Positions 51,471 to 60,762 of a DNA stretch of 64,000 nucleotides are shown one piece after another. The notes below the pieces were generated by a model, which was not told the DNA's origin, searched no databases, and was given only the letters and a program-made list of their open reading frames with translations. The position numbers and the translations under genes are program-made. This DNA is from Armatimonadota bacterium (GTDB lineage Bacteria > Armatimonadota > JADLDR01), in the NCBI GenBank assembly GCA_020846535.1, contig JADLDR010000040.1, positions 1-64,000 of the forward strand. The letters run 5' to 3'. Position 1 is the first letter of the stretch, and every line of letters begins with the position of its first letter.

Positions 51471-51599
51471 TCAGCCTCCGCGCGTTGCCGCAGAGGGCTT
51501 GGCGCTCAATATCGAGAGGCGGGCGTAGCGCCTCGATTTTCTCCAGTCGTCGGAGTCTTCCGGCTCGCTCCCCATGTAGGCGTGAAAGCCTATGATCAT
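51471..51599 (-). CDS. Possible 42-residue small protein
   Basis: ATG 51599 lies 6 bases after GGGAG. The product begins MIIGFHAYMGSEPEDSDDW and ends in a basic, Ser-rich tail before TGA at 51473, 26 bases upstream of the creatininase start. It could be a leader peptide of the creatininase-cmk-plsC operon or chance. No family recognised. Confidence 0.3.
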   Translation of the reverse strand: MIIGFHAYMGSEPEDSDDWRKSRRYARLSILSAKPSAATRGG

Positions 51600-51651
51600 T
51601 GGATACTCCCGTACACACAGCGGATATGTTCATGTTCCATCAACAGCCACA

Positions 51652-52587
51652 TCACCACGGTCTTTCGTCGCGCCTCAGTGTCAGCCAGTCCATTTCGGCT
51701 TCGGACAGATTGATATGGGTGGCGCGGACGCACGATTCGACTTCGGAGACGTTTTCGGGGCCGACCAGGGCGATGGTGGGAGCGGGGACATTCAGGACGT
51801 AGGCCAGTGCAATCTGGGTGACCGTAACGTTCTTGCGCCGAGCCATTTCGCGGGCGCGGGCAAGGCGCTCGAAGTTCTCCTCGTTGTGGTAGACGCGCAC
51901 CAGGTCAGGGTTGGAAGCGTTCTCCGGGCCGGATTCCTCGCGGAAGAAGCCTCTGCCCTGGGACGACCAGGCGATGAGGGGAACGCCCGTTTCGCGGTGC
52001 CAGGCGATATCCTCCTGGGTGGCGTGGGTGCAGCCTGCCCAGAACGGCTCTTTCGGGATCGCCAGGCAGAGGTTGGGGCTGGAGAAATCCATTCCCCGCA
52101 GGCCGTGCCGGGCGGCGTATTCGTTGGTAGCCTTCAGGCGGGCCAGGGAGAAATTGGAGCCGCCGTAGGAGCGGATACGCCCGTTGGCTATTTCCTCGTT
52201 ACAGGTGTCGACAATGCTTTCGATGGGGGCGTCCAGGTCATCGCGGTGCATCATCCAGATATCGATGTAGTCTGTTCCCATTTTTTCGAGATGGGCGCTG
52301 ACGGCCTGACGAATGGTTTCCGGGGTGATGCGGACAGGGGGATGGCAGCCTTTATCGAGCAGGATCACATCGTCCCGCCTGCCGCGGTGGGCCAGCCACA
52401 TGCCGATAGCGGCCTCCGAGCCGCCGTAAACCTGCGCGCTGTCGATCAGGTTGCCTCCCAGAGCCAAGAAGGCGGCCAGCAACTCGCAAACCAGTTCGGG
52501 CCGGGCCGGGGAAAAGATCATCGTTCCCATTCCGAGGCGGGAAACTTCCCGGTTCAGAGCGGGCGAAAAGAGCGAGGTAACGGTCAT
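51652..52587 (-). CDS. Aldo/keto reductase
   Basis: Predicted 311 residues from ATG 52587 behind GGAG. AKR barrel: REVSRLGMGTMIF, the active-site segment GGNLIDSAQVYGGSEAAIG (Asp-Tyr), VILLDKGCHPP (Lys), DYIDIWMMHRDD (His), YGGSNFSLARL, and LIAWSSQGRGFF. The full catalytic tetrad Asp/Tyr/Lys/His is present. It uses NAD(P)H to reduce an aldehyde or keto sugar. The Gfo/Idh gene ends 9 bases upstream, so they form a two-gene sugar-modifying operon. Confidence 0.9.
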   Translation of the reverse strand: MTVTSLFSPALNREVSRLGMGTMIFSPARPELVCELLAAFLALGGNLIDSAQVYGGSEAAIGMWLAHRGRRDDVILLDKGCHPPVRITPETIRQAVSAHLEKMGTDYIDIWMMHRDDLDAPIESIVDTCNEEIANGRIRSYGGSNFSLARLKATNEYAARHGLRGMDFSSPNLCLAIPKEPFWAGCTHATQEDIAWHRETGVPLIAWSSQGRGFFREESGPENASNPDLVRVYHNEENFERLARAREMARRKNVTVTQIALAYVLNVPAPTIALVGPENVSEVESCVRATHINLSEAEMDWLTLRRDERPW

Positions 52588-52596
52588 TCGGTTCTC

Positions 52597-53589
52597 CTAT
52601 TTTTCCTCCACATCGAAAACCAGCCCCATGTCGGCGCGGAGGGCGTCGAGGGTTCGCATCTGGCCCAGGCTGTCCTCCCAGCTCATGGCGGGAGTCTGGC
52701 GCTCGTCCAGGTGCGCGGCGACGGTGAGGGCTTCGTTGGCGTAAAGGTCGCGCCCGTATCGGATGTCATAGGTTTCGGTTTTGCCGTCGGCGTGGACGGT
52801 GAGAACGGCGTTGTCATCGGAGGGGAACCAGGGATTCGAGACGGTGATGCTTCCCTTGCTGCCGTAAATATTTGCCATCGAGGGCACGCCGCACCGGGTG
52901 GCGCAGGTGAAGAAGGCCACAGCGCCGGAGGGAAATTTGAGAACTCCGGTGGCCTGTTCGTCCACGCGGCTCTCCGGACCGATATAGCCGACCGCGCGGC
53001 ACTCCACCGGTTCGGCGCGGGCGGCCATCCGGCAGAAGGAGACGCAGTAGCATCCCACATCCATCAGACCGCCGCCTGCCGCCGGGTTGGACATGCGGAT
53101 GTTCTCCAGGTTCATGCCCATATTGTAGGCGAACGCGCTCTCCAGGATGCGGACTTCTCCGATGGTTCCCGCGTCGATGATTTCGCGCATCTTCTGCCAC
53201 TGAGGGTGGCAGCGGTACATGAACGCCTCCATAAAGAAGACATCCTCTTCCTTCACGACTGCCAGCACCTTTTCCAGTTCTCCCGCATTGACGGTGACCG
53301 GCTTTTCGCAGAGGATATGCTTTTCCGCCCGGGCGCACCGGATCGACCATTCCATGTGCATATCGTTGGGCAGGGCGATGTAAACCGCATCCACATCGTT
53401 GTCGGCCAGCATTTCCTCATAGGAACCGTAGGCCCTTTCGAGGCCGTGTTCCACGGCGAACCTGTTCCCTTTCTCCAGGCTCCTGGAGCCGACCGCCAGG
53501 GCGGTCGCCTGGTCGGTCGAGGCCAGCCCCTGCGCGAACCGGGCCGCGATCATGCCGGTTCCCAAAATGCCCCACTTCAAATGTTTCAT
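52597..53589 (-). CDS. Gfo/Idh/MocA-family oxidoreductase
   Basis: Predicted 330 residues from ATG 53589 behind GGGAGGG. NAD(P) site LKWGILGTGMIAARFAQGL, the EKP motif ILCEKPVTVNAGEL, the second-domain motif MEAFMYRCHPQWQKM, and GGGLMDVGCYCVSFCRM with the usual catalytic-site Asp...Cys/His arrangement (DVGCY). Related to glucose-fructose oxidoreductase and dihydrodiol dehydrogenase types. Co-transcribed with the aldo/keto reductase from the promoter at 53624. Confidence 0.92.
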   Translation of the reverse strand: MKHLKWGILGTGMIAARFAQGLASTDQATALAVGSRSLEKGNRFAVEHGLERAYGSYEEMLADNDVDAVYIALPNDMHMEWSIRCARAEKHILCEKPVTVNAGELEKVLAVVKEEDVFFMEAFMYRCHPQWQKMREIIDAGTIGEVRILESAFAYNMGMNLENIRMSNPAAGGGLMDVGCYCVSFCRMAARAEPVECRAVGYIGPESRVDEQATGVLKFPSGAVAFFTCATRCGVPSMANIYGSKGSITVSNPWFPSDDNAVLTVHADGKTETYDIRYGRDLYANEALTVAAHLDERQTPAMSWEDSLGQMRTLDALRADMGLVFDVEEK

Positions 53590-53623
53590 CGAATGAACCC
53601 TCCCCTGTGGAATCGCTGGCTCT

Positions 53624-53652
53624 ATTATATACGACAGGAAGAGGTGTGTCAA
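53624..53652 (-). promoter_or_regulatory. Sigma-70 promoter of the Gfo/Idh-aldo/keto reductase operon
   Basis: TTGACA (53652-53647), a 17-base spacer and TATAAT (53629-53624) on the minus strand, 35 bases upstream of the ATG. Confidence 0.85.
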
Positions 53653-53758
53653 TAGGAAAGAGAGCATCCTGCTCTAAAGTTCGTCCTGTATTGTGACATA
53701 ATAGGAGATGAAGCAAGCCAATACCAAAGCTGAGAATACTCAAAGGAGGCTTCATCAG

Positions 53759-55402
53759 ATGCGTTTCATATTATGGGCGGTGTGCCTTGCCGTACTGGCC
53801 GGGTTGGTCGGATGCGGGGGCGGGGGTGGCGGCGATGGAAGCGATATGGCGGTGCTGGCGACCTCTGCGGACAGGAGTATCTCGATCCTGGGCGCAAGCG
53901 ATGCGGTCCCGCCCGGTTTTACCCTGACGGTTGCGAGCGTGGCCCAGGCCGGAGCGCCTGCCCTGCCCGCCGGCGCGTCCTTTGTGGCGGCGGCAGACTG
54001 CGGGCCGGACGGAACAGTTCTCAACAAACCCGTCGTCCTTTCTTTTACCCTGCCGACCGCGATGGCCGCAGGGAGCAAGCTGCCCCTCTACCTGCTCAAA
54101 AACAACGCCTGGGAAGATACAGGTATTCAGGCCGAAGTGTCCCCGGGCGGGCGCACGGCTACCGCTCAGGTCAGCCATTTCTCCGTTTACGCCCTCGCGA
54201 GCGCGAAGGAAACCACAGTTCACGCCAACAAGGGTTTTTTCTTCTCGACGGGCCTGGAAACCGCTTCCGCGCCGAACGACCTCTACTACGCGGTCAGAGG
54301 AACCGGGGTGGTCACCTTCAACCACGGTGCGGCCAAAGCCGCCTCGTCCGGCTATGACGCCATCACCCAGGCGACCGCGGGCGGCTACACTCCCGGCAAT
54401 GTCGATGTGCAGGCAGGCACGGTGCTGCTGGTGCAGGACATGATCGGAAAGTATTATAAGATGAAGGTGAACGCCGTGAGCGCAGATGCCGTCACCTTCA
54501 TCTTCCAGGCTATCGCGAACCCGCCTGCGGGCACGGCCCGCGTGGATATGGAAACCGTTTTCTACGGCCCCACGGTTCTGGTCGCCACCCGCAAGCCGGA
54601 CTGGTCGCCGGACGGCAGCCGGATCGTTTTCGAGGACGGCGTCCGGAGCGATGTCTGGCGGGTGGACGCCACAGCCGGAGCCGCGCCGGTGAAGGTGACC
54701 GAATACTCCGATCAGAAATGGGATGACGGGGGAGCCGTCCCCGGCTGGATCAACGGCAATCAAATGACCTATTACCTGGGCTGGATCGGCGATAACGATA
54801 AGGATATGCACATCATGCTGGCCGGTTACAACCAGGCGCAAAACGCTCCGCCCCCCACCATCCTGCATCGCTTCAACGCCTCCGACCTGGGCGGAACGGC
54901 CAACTCCGCCGGAACGCCGGAAATCCTATCAGTTTCTTCGGACGGCCAGAAGGTCTTCGCGATCTGGGGCAACGGGGATATCAACAACTTCGCGGGAGCC
55001 TATACCCTGAACTGGGCCGGGGCGACCCTGGCGGTCACCAAACTCACCGCCGGAATCGCTGACGGGATGGTCTCCCGGGACGGCAACGAGATCGTCTACC
55101 AGAAGGGCACCGGCCCTGCCGGACAGATCGTCTGGAAACCCTTCTCTGGCGGAACCGAAACCGCGGTCGGCACCGGGATGTATCCGACTTGGGGTGGGGA
55201 CAGCAAAACTATCGGCTACCTGAACAGCGATGGAACCGGCTATGTGGTTTACAGCACCCAGACCGGAGCCTCCAAAACCTATGCGCTTCCTCAGGGCACT
55301 GCCATCCAGCACCCGGCCCTCTCCTGGGGCGGCAAGAAAATCGCCTTCCGCGCCTTCGGCGGAGCCAACACGGGGATAAAAATAGGAACGCTGGTGGACT
55401 GA
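53759..55402 (+). CDS. Lipoprotein with beta-propeller-like (TolB/WD40-type) domain
   Basis: Predicted 547 residues from ATG 53759 behind AAAGGAGG. Lipoprotein signal AVCLAVLAGLVGC followed by a Gly-rich linker. Residues 50-165 form a ZU5/Big-like beta domain (PLYLLKNNAWEDTGI, VSHFSVYAL). The C-terminal part has propeller-type blades with WSPDGSRIVFEDG, VSSDGQKVFAIWG, VSRDGNEIVYQKG, YPTWGGDSKTIGYLNSDG and LSWGGKKIAFRAF, similar to TolB repeats. It is outside the cytoplasm, probably a structural or sensing protein. A strong terminator follows. Confidence 0.78.
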   Translation: MRFILWAVCLAVLAGLVGCGGGGGGDGSDMAVLATSADRSISILGASDAVPPGFTLTVASVAQAGAPALPAGASFVAAADCGPDGTVLNKPVVLSFTLPTAMAAGSKLPLYLLKNNAWEDTGIQAEVSPGGRTATAQVSHFSVYALASAKETTVHANKGFFFSTGLETASAPNDLYYAVRGTGVVTFNHGAAKAASSGYDAITQATAGGYTPGNVDVQAGTVLLVQDMIGKYYKMKVNAVSADAVTFIFQAIANPPAGTARVDMETVFYGPTVLVATRKPDWSPDGSRIVFEDGVRSDVWRVDATAGAAPVKVTEYSDQKWDDGGAVPGWINGNQMTYYLGWIGDNDKDMHIMLAGYNQAQNAPPPTILHRFNASDLGGTANSAGTPEILSVSSDGQKVFAIWGNGDINNFAGAYTLNWAGATLAVTKLTAGIADGMVSRDGNEIVYQKGTGPAGQIVWKPFSGGTETAVGTGMYPTWGGDSKTIGYLNSDGTGYVVYSTQTGASKTYALPQGTAIQHPALSWGGKKIAFRAFGGANTGIKIGTLVD

Positions 55403-55452
55403 AGAAGGCGAGCGTGTGGGTTTGTTCTTTTGAGACAGCCATATTGGACAAG

Positions 55453-55487
55453 AGAGGGGCAGACACGCTATCTGCCCCCCTCTTTTT
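55453..55487. terminator. Terminator shared by convergent genes
   Basis: GAGGGGCAGA / TCTGCCCCCCTC stem followed by TTTTT on the plus strand. It lies between the lipoprotein stop (55402) and the DUF1080 stop (55491). Confidence 0.82.
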
Positions 55488-55490
55488 CGC

Positions 55491-56552
55491 TTAAGGCTGG
55501 CTCTCTCGCACCGCTTCCTGGAAGGCATCCGCGGCCCGCTGACCCGGTATGCGCTGGAGAGTCTGCAACGCCGCGCTGGAGACAGCCCCCCCTTCGGCGA
55601 AGGCTTTCTTCAATATTTCGATGGTGCGGCTGTCTCCCTGCCCGACCCAGCCGAGAAGCCGGGCGGCAAGGACGCGTGCATGGTCGTCGGGGCTGCCTTT
55701 GCGGGCCAGACGGGCCAGCAGCGCCTTCCGGACGGCGGCAGCCTGGCCGCCATTGCCGGGGGCGGTCGCGCTGGCGGTGATGCGGTAGAAGGCCATCTCC
55801 GCCGTATGGACGGCTTCCGGGCCGCCGCCGGAGGCCGCATCGAGCAGGCGGGGAACCATTGCAGGACCGAGCCGGAGAGCAGCCTCATAAGCAGACCGGC
55901 GGATGGCCGGATCGGCGGAGGTCAGACCCTTTGCGACAAACTCCGGATCCCGATCCAGGTTCTTGATCTTGATGTTTTTGAATTTCACCCACTCGCCCGG
56001 GCCGGTGTGGGAGTCCTGCATGCCGATAAAGCCGGTCAGGGGCACATTCTTCAACCCCTCCACCCGGTCGTAATCGGCCTCAGTGCAGACCTGCCCGTCG
56101 ACCGCCACGGTAATCTGTTTGTAGGCGCAGGTGATCTCGATAGCGCGCCAGCGAAGGGTCGTTTCATCGGGCCGGTTCTTAACCGGAACATATCCGTAGA
56201 GCGATCCTGTGCAGTGGAGATCATCCCGGTAGGGAGTCCAGGGAGCCAGAAGCTGCACCTCCAGCCCGTTGCGGATAAAAACGCCGCTGTTGCCCGTTTT
56301 GGAAAGCATCCAGTCCATCCGCAGGATGAAGTTGGAAAAAGGCTCCTGATAGTGAATGCTGTTGCCGCCCTTCCCTCCATCGCTTACCAGACAGCCCTTC
56401 TCCACCCGAAATCCTTCCGCATTCCCCGCCACCCTCCAGCCTTCCAGCGACTTCCCATCAAAAAGCGATACGAACCCATCCCCCCGTCCCGCCCCCAGCG
56501 CACTCCCCGCCGTCAGCAGAACGAGCAGGCCAATCAGGATATATTTTCGCAC
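55491..56552 (-). CDS. Secreted DUF1080 (3-keto-disaccharide hydrolase-like) protein with HEAT-like repeats
   Basis: A GTG at 56552, 5 bases after GGAGG, is preferred over the ATG at 56564, which contains that ribosome site; product 353 residues. Signal KYILIGLLVLLTAGSALG. DUF1080 concanavalin-like domain: FVSLFDGKSLEGWRV, EPFSNFILRMDWMLSKTGNSGVF, GFIGMQDSH and VKFKNIKIKNLD. The last 160 residues hold helical HEAT-like repeats (DPAIRRSAYEAALRLG, DDHARVLAARLLGWVG). DUF1080 proteins act on sugars, some on 3-keto-glycosides; the neighbouring Gfo/Idh gene fits such a pathway. Confidence 0.88.
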   Translation of the reverse strand: MRKYILIGLLVLLTAGSALGAGRGDGFVSLFDGKSLEGWRVAGNAEGFRVEKGCLVSDGGKGGNSIHYQEPFSNFILRMDWMLSKTGNSGVFIRNGLEVQLLAPWTPYRDDLHCTGSLYGYVPVKNRPDETTLRWRAIEITCAYKQITVAVDGQVCTEADYDRVEGLKNVPLTGFIGMQDSHTGPGEWVKFKNIKIKNLDRDPEFVAKGLTSADPAIRRSAYEAALRLGPAMVPRLLDAASGGGPEAVHTAEMAFYRITASATAPGNGGQAAAVRKALLARLARKGSPDDHARVLAARLLGWVGQGDSRTIEILKKAFAEGGAVSSAALQTLQRIPGQRAADAFQEAVRESQP

Positions 56553-56569
56553 TGAAACCTCCATGAGAA

Positions 56570-56647
56570 GGAGGGAAGGGTATAGGGTATAAAAAACGCG
56601 CCGTTGCTTGCCCTACACCTATACTCTATCCCCTATCCCCTTCTCCC
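56570..56647. repeat. Inverted repeat of the GGGTATAGGGT family
   Basis: Left arm AGGGAAGGGTATAGGGTAT (56573-56591), right arm CCCTACACCTATACTCTATC...CCCTATCCCC (56611-56640). Similar to 46190-46293. It lies between the DUF1080 gene and the Tat Gfo/Idh gene. Confidence 0.65.
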
Positions 56648-57939
56648 TAAATTTTCGGCAGAGACCACGGGGATCGGTAGGCGGGGCGACGCATGCGGTT
56701 GGCGGCCTCGTCGCCGACGAACTCCTCCTTGACGGCATCCCAGGTCAGCTTGCGGCCCAGGCGATAGGAGATAAAGGCCATGTGCATCGGGAGGGTCATC
56801 CGGGTGACATAATCGATGTTGCTTTCCGGCTGGCCGCCCGATTTCACGCAGTCCAGGAAGTTTCTCTGGTGGCCCGGAGAGCGCGGGAGCGTTTGCGGCA
56901 CTTCGGGGATGTCGCTCGACTGCTTGCCGTCCAGGAAGATGAGCCTGTCCCCGTAGTCGGCCACGATCTCGCCCTTGTCGCCGACGAACTGGATACCCAG
57001 CCCGCGCCCGTTGGCTCCCGGAAGGTCTGGAGTGCGGCTGTGCCAGTAGAGCTTCAGGCCGGGGAACTCGAACTCCGCGTTCATGAAGGGAGGCGTGGTG
57101 CTGAGGTCGTCCAACTGCTCCTCTCCGGTGGCGATCACCGTTTTCGGAGCGCCCAGGTCGAGCGCCCAGCAGGCCAGGTCGGCCACATGACACCAGAAAT
57201 CAGCGAAGACCCCGCCCGAATAGTCCCAGTAATAGCGGAACCGGAAGGGATGGATGGCCGGGTTGTATTTGCGCCAGGGAGCCGGGCCGAGCCACATATC
57301 CCAGTTCAGGGTTGCAGGCGGCTCCTCATCCTTCGGGAAGCCCAGGACAGGGTTGCCGCCCACTTTCCAGAGCCTTACGGTATGCACTTTCCCGATCACG
57401 CCCGCCCTCACCAGTTCCACCACCCGGTGATAGTTGTCCCCGGCGTGAATCTGGGTTCCGAGCTGGAAGATCCGCTTGTTCTGGTGGCAGATCTTCTGCA
57501 TGGCCTTCGCTTCGGCAATCGTGTTGCAGAGCGGCTTTTCGCCGTAGACGTGCTTGCCCGCCTGGAACGCCAGGATCGCATTCAGGGCATGCCAGTGGTC
57601 GGGGGTGGCGTAAGTGATGACATCGATATCCTTGCGGTCGAGCAGGCGGCGGAAATCCGAAACTGCGACCGCCTTGCTCTCCGGGCGGAGTTCTTTCAGC
57701 CGGGCGAGGGCCGCGTCGGCGCGGGTAGAATCCACATCGCAGACGGCCATCGTTTCCACATCCGGGAAGCCCGCGAACCATTCCAGATGCGCGTTTCCCA
57801 TACCGCCCACCCCGATATGCGCCACCCTGATCGTCTCATCGGAAGGAGCCGCCTCGGATCGCTCGGGCGCGACGGCTATTCCCAGCCCCGCCCCAGCCAG
57901 CCCGGCCATGGTGGAAGTCAAAAATAAACGACGTGTCAT
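56647..57939 (-). CDS. Tat-exported Gfo/Idh/MocA-family oxidoreductase
   Basis: Predicted 430 residues from ATG 57939 (GAGG 6 bases upstream). Twin-arginine signal MTRRLFLTSTMAGLAGAG. NAD(P) site RVAHIGVGGMGNAHLEWFAG, EKP motif HVYGEKPLCNTIAEAKAM, and the segment GVFADFWCHVADLACWALDLG with the expected Asp/His. WHALNAILAF and IDVITYATPDHWHAL are typical of the secreted clade common in Planctomycetota-like genomes. Since Tat exports folded proteins, the NAD cofactor is carried along. It probably works on sugars with the DUF1080 and GH29 neighbours. Confidence 0.92.
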   Translation of the reverse strand: MTRRLFLTSTMAGLAGAGLGIAVAPERSEAAPSDETIRVAHIGVGGMGNAHLEWFAGFPDVETMAVCDVDSTRADAALARLKELRPESKAVAVSDFRRLLDRKDIDVITYATPDHWHALNAILAFQAGKHVYGEKPLCNTIAEAKAMQKICHQNKRIFQLGTQIHAGDNYHRVVELVRAGVIGKVHTVRLWKVGGNPVLGFPKDEEPPATLNWDMWLGPAPWRKYNPAIHPFRFRYYWDYSGGVFADFWCHVADLACWALDLGAPKTVIATGEEQLDDLSTTPPFMNAEFEFPGLKLYWHSRTPDLPGANGRGLGIQFVGDKGEIVADYGDRLIFLDGKQSSDIPEVPQTLPRSPGHQRNFLDCVKSGGQPESNIDYVTRMTLPMHMAFISYRLGRKLTWDAVKEEFVGDEAANRMRRPAYRSPWSLPKI

Positions 57940-58001
57940 TCTCATCCTCTTTGTTTCCTGTTCTTGCGTAATGCGAATCGGTATGCGAAGGATCACCGGC
58001 T

Positions 58002-59258
58002 TTACTTGTCCGTCTTCGCCCAGGGATCGTTTTCGATGATGACATGCCCTGCCCCGAGTACCTGGCGGGGCGTGTCCTCCACCTTGAGTTCGATGACGGT
58101 CGCGAGAGGATCGGGAGCCTGTGAGGGGAGGCCCATCAGCACCAGCCGATCTTTGACCTGCTTGAACTCGATGGGTTTCCCGCCCATGAAGCGGGCGCTG
58201 ACGACCTTGTTGACCAGGCCGCCGATAGCCATCTCCTCGCCGGGCCAGCGGTTGCAGTGGAAGTAGGCCGTATCGCCCTTCGCGGTGAAGGCCCCGGTAA
58301 TGAACCATTCCTGCTGCATGGGGTCGGTGGCCTCATAGATTGCAGGGCCGTATTGGGACATCCATTCTCCGACCTCTTCCAGGGCGGTGGAACACTCCAC
58401 CGGCACGCCGCCCTCCGGGGTGGGGCCGATGTTCAGGAGGAGATTGCCGCCGCCTGCCGCCACCTGCCGGAGCATCCCGACCACATTCCACGCGCTTTTG
58501 TAGTTGGTATCGATGGGGGTGTAGCCCCAGCTTTCGTTGAAGGTCATACAGGCTTCCCAGGCGCGGCCTCCCGATGCCGGGGTGATGTGCTGCTCTGGGG
58601 TGCCGAAGTCTTCGGGAAGCTGGGAGCGGTCGTTGATAATGATATCGGGCTGAAGCTGGCGCACCATCGCATTCATCTTCGCCGATTCCCATCCTTCAGC
58701 GTCGAGGGGCCAGGAGACATCGTACCACATGATGTCCAGCTTGCCGTAGTTGGTGCAAAGCTCTCTCACCTGGCCGTGGATGTAGCCCACGAAGCGCCTG
58801 CGGGCCTGTTCGTCGTGCTTGCACCTGGCCCCGTCCGGGTGATGCCAGTCCATCATCGAATAATAGAAACCGACGCGCAGGCCCTCGGCGCGGGCCGCCT
58901 CCACATATTCGGCCACCAGGTCGCGGCCCGGGCCGCGCTTTTTGGCGTTGTAGTCCGTCAGGGCGGAATCGAAGAGGCAGAAGCCCTCATGGTGCTTGGT
59001 GGTCATCACCATATAACGCATCCCGGCCTTTTTCGCCAGTTTGGCCCAGGTGCGGGCGGGCCACTCGCCCGGCTTCCAGGTGTCGGCCAGCTTTTCATAC
59101 TCCTCCACCGGGATGCGCTCCCGGTTCATCACCCACTCGTGGCGGCCCAACCGGGCGTAAAGGCCCCAGTGAATGAACATCCCGAACCGGGCCTCCCGGA
59201 ACCATTTCAATCGGCGCGCCCGGTCTTTCTCGACCTCTTCCGGCGTCATCTGCGACAT
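58002..59258 (-). CDS. Alpha-L-fucosidase (GH29)-like glycosidase
   Basis: Predicted 418 residues from ATG 59258 (GGAG 10 bases upstream). GH29 blocks: RFGMFIHWGLYARLGRHEW, MRYMVMTTKHHEGFCLFDS, GLRVGFYYSMMDWHHPD, the nucleophile region LDIMWYDVSW (Asp180), PDIIINDRSQ, and GGGNLLLNIGPTPEG. No signal peptide, so it may be cytoplasmic or exported by other means. It removes terminal alpha-L-fucose or related sugars. It lies 62 bases upstream of the Gfo/Idh gene on the same strand. Confidence 0.93.
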   Translation of the reverse strand: MSQMTPEEVEKDRARRLKWFREARFGMFIHWGLYARLGRHEWVMNRERIPVEEYEKLADTWKPGEWPARTWAKLAKKAGMRYMVMTTKHHEGFCLFDSALTDYNAKKRGPGRDLVAEYVEAARAEGLRVGFYYSMMDWHHPDGARCKHDEQARRRFVGYIHGQVRELCTNYGKLDIMWYDVSWPLDAEGWESAKMNAMVRQLQPDIIINDRSQLPEDFGTPEQHITPASGGRAWEACMTFNESWGYTPIDTNYKSAWNVVGMLRQVAAGGGNLLLNIGPTPEGGVPVECSTALEEVGEWMSQYGPAIYEATDPMQQEWFITGAFTAKGDTAYFHCNRWPGEEMAIGGLVNKVVSARFMGGKPIEFKQVKDRLVLMGLPSQAPDPLATVIELKVEDTPRQVLGAGHVIIENDPWAKTDK

Positions 59259-59699
59259 GGTGACTCGTCTCCTTTCAAGACGTTTGGTACTCCCTGCACT
59301 TCGCGGAGGGCAGAAGAGTTCCTTCCTGTATCCAGCCCAGGCTGGAGATAATAATGTCGATTGAGGCTGCGCTCCTCGCAGACTGCATCGATACGGCTGC
59401 TGCTTGTCTATGTGACGCTGGCGATTGGCGTGTCGCTGTGCTGCTCACAAGGTCATCGACAGGATTTAAAAGAAAAAACCTTCAATAATTTTCTGCCTCC
59501 CGGATATACTGAAGGAAAGCCGAGCGCCCTTCAAGAAAGATGGAGTAACACCTGAGCCAAAGCCCCGAGGCGCAGGATGATCTCCTTCGGGAGAGCGACA
59601 TCGGCCCGTGTTCTGTCTGGGGGGGCCTCGGCGCTTCGGCGCAGAGTCAGGCAGAGCCGGGCCGGCCTTTATTTGGGGGCGATTTCGCCCGCTCCTCCC
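59259..59699. other. Gene-free region with half copy of the hairpin element
   Basis: 441 bases. CAGGCTGGAGATA...GCTCCTCGCAGACTGCATCGA (59336-59391) is the right half of the A/B hairpin element, with TGC at the variable triplet. The rest (59392-59699) shows no convincing gene; an inverted word CCCGAGGCGC...GGCCTCGG lies near 59560-59635. Confidence 0.5.
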
Positions 59700-60752
59700 T
59701 TACCCCGGAAACCTGCCTCCCAGAAAGTCTGTCAGGGAATTCTGCGCTTCTTCCATCGATTTCAGCCTCTTGACCCGCTTGATGCTCATCCCCAGCGCGG
59801 ACGCTATCGGCTTCAGGAGGGCGTGCAGGTCTTCGCGCCTGACCTCGATTCTGGGGAGTACCTTGATTTCCCGGAGCAGGGCCATGAATTTATCGGAAAC
59901 GATTTTGTGGAAGTCGTGCGAGGGGAGTATTTCGCTGCCCAGGACGTACCCCGACTGTTTTTCCACCGCCAGGAACATGACGGGGTAATAAGGCCGGCCC
60001 CCGCCCTCTCCCATCACGGTGGTGGGCAGAGAGAAGCAGTCGATCTCCAGGGTATTGTGAACCGGCGAGGCCGTCTGCTTAATCTCGTTCAGCGCGTGTT
60101 CGTCGATGATGAGGACGACCGGCTGCCGGGCTTCCGCTTCGGGGAGGTCGGGGGATCGCCACTCATCACGCCATTCCAGCCGGTCCCCGGATCGTTCCGA
60201 AACCCGCACCAGGAAGTGGCCCTGGGACGGCGGCATCAGGAGGTCGGGATCTTCCCGCAGGCGGTCCGCCGTTTCCGCCGCCTGCTCCAGAGACAGGGTG
60301 AGGAATCGCGTTTCGGGGCCGGTGAGATACCAGGGGTGATATCCCGGGAGATAGCTGCGGAAAAGAGGCCAGGCCCCGCGCCCCCGGAATTTCAGCCCCA
60401 GATCGCGGATCAGGTCGCGGTCCGGCTTGGGCACGATCTCCCGATCCTCGAAGGAGGCCATCAGGCACTTCTGGTAGGCCAGCGATTCCGCAGGATTTGC
60501 GGGCAGGCGCTGGGTTTTCATATAGATGAGCCCGGCCAGCCCTTCCGTTCCGAGGTAGACCGCCAGGCCGTAGAACTCGCCCATCTGGCCCAGAACGCAG
60601 CAGTAGCCGGTCTCCCCGGTTTCAGGGTTCATGATCCCGAACAGATGGTCTTCAGTCACCCAGTTCCAGCAACCCATATTGCGGAAGCAGGTGGCCGCTT
60701 CGTAAAGCGTCCTCTGCTCGTCGGGCGTCGCCGCTGGCTCCTGCGGGTTCAT
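59700..60752 (-). CDS. DUF7309/DUF6930-like protein of unknown function
   Basis: Predicted 350 residues from ATG 60752 behind AAAGGAG. Recognisable conserved stretches are DHLFGIMNPETGETGYCCV, LGQMGEFYGLAVYLGTEGLA, CLMASFEDREI, LGLKFRGRGAWPLFRSYLPG and the C-terminal HNTLEIDCFSL / FLAVEKQSGYVLGSEILP. I recall this pairing as DUF7309 followed by DUF6930, seen mostly in Firmicutes. The function is not known. No signal peptide. It sits 10 bases downstream of the yjbQ-like gene, likely one transcript. Confidence 0.7.
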   Translation of the reverse strand: MNPQEPAATPDEQRTLYEAATCFRNMGCWNWVTEDHLFGIMNPETGETGYCCVLGQMGEFYGLAVYLGTEGLAGLIYMKTQRLPANPAESLAYQKCLMASFEDREIVPKPDRDLIRDLGLKFRGRGAWPLFRSYLPGYHPWYLTGPETRFLTLSLEQAAETADRLREDPDLLMPPSQGHFLVRVSERSGDRLEWRDEWRSPDLPEAEARQPVVLIIDEHALNEIKQTASPVHNTLEIDCFSLPTTVMGEGGGRPYYPVMFLAVEKQSGYVLGSEILPSHDFHKIVSDKFMALLREIKVLPRIEVRREDLHALLKPIASALGMSIKRVKRLKSMEEAQNSLTDFLGGRFPG

Positions 60753-60762
60753 AATCTCTCCT

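Noticed and set aside
59361-59555. Possible 64-residue protein with a hydrophobic start
   Set aside because: Its first part lies in the half-copy of the hairpin repeat, there is no ribosome site, and no family is recognised.
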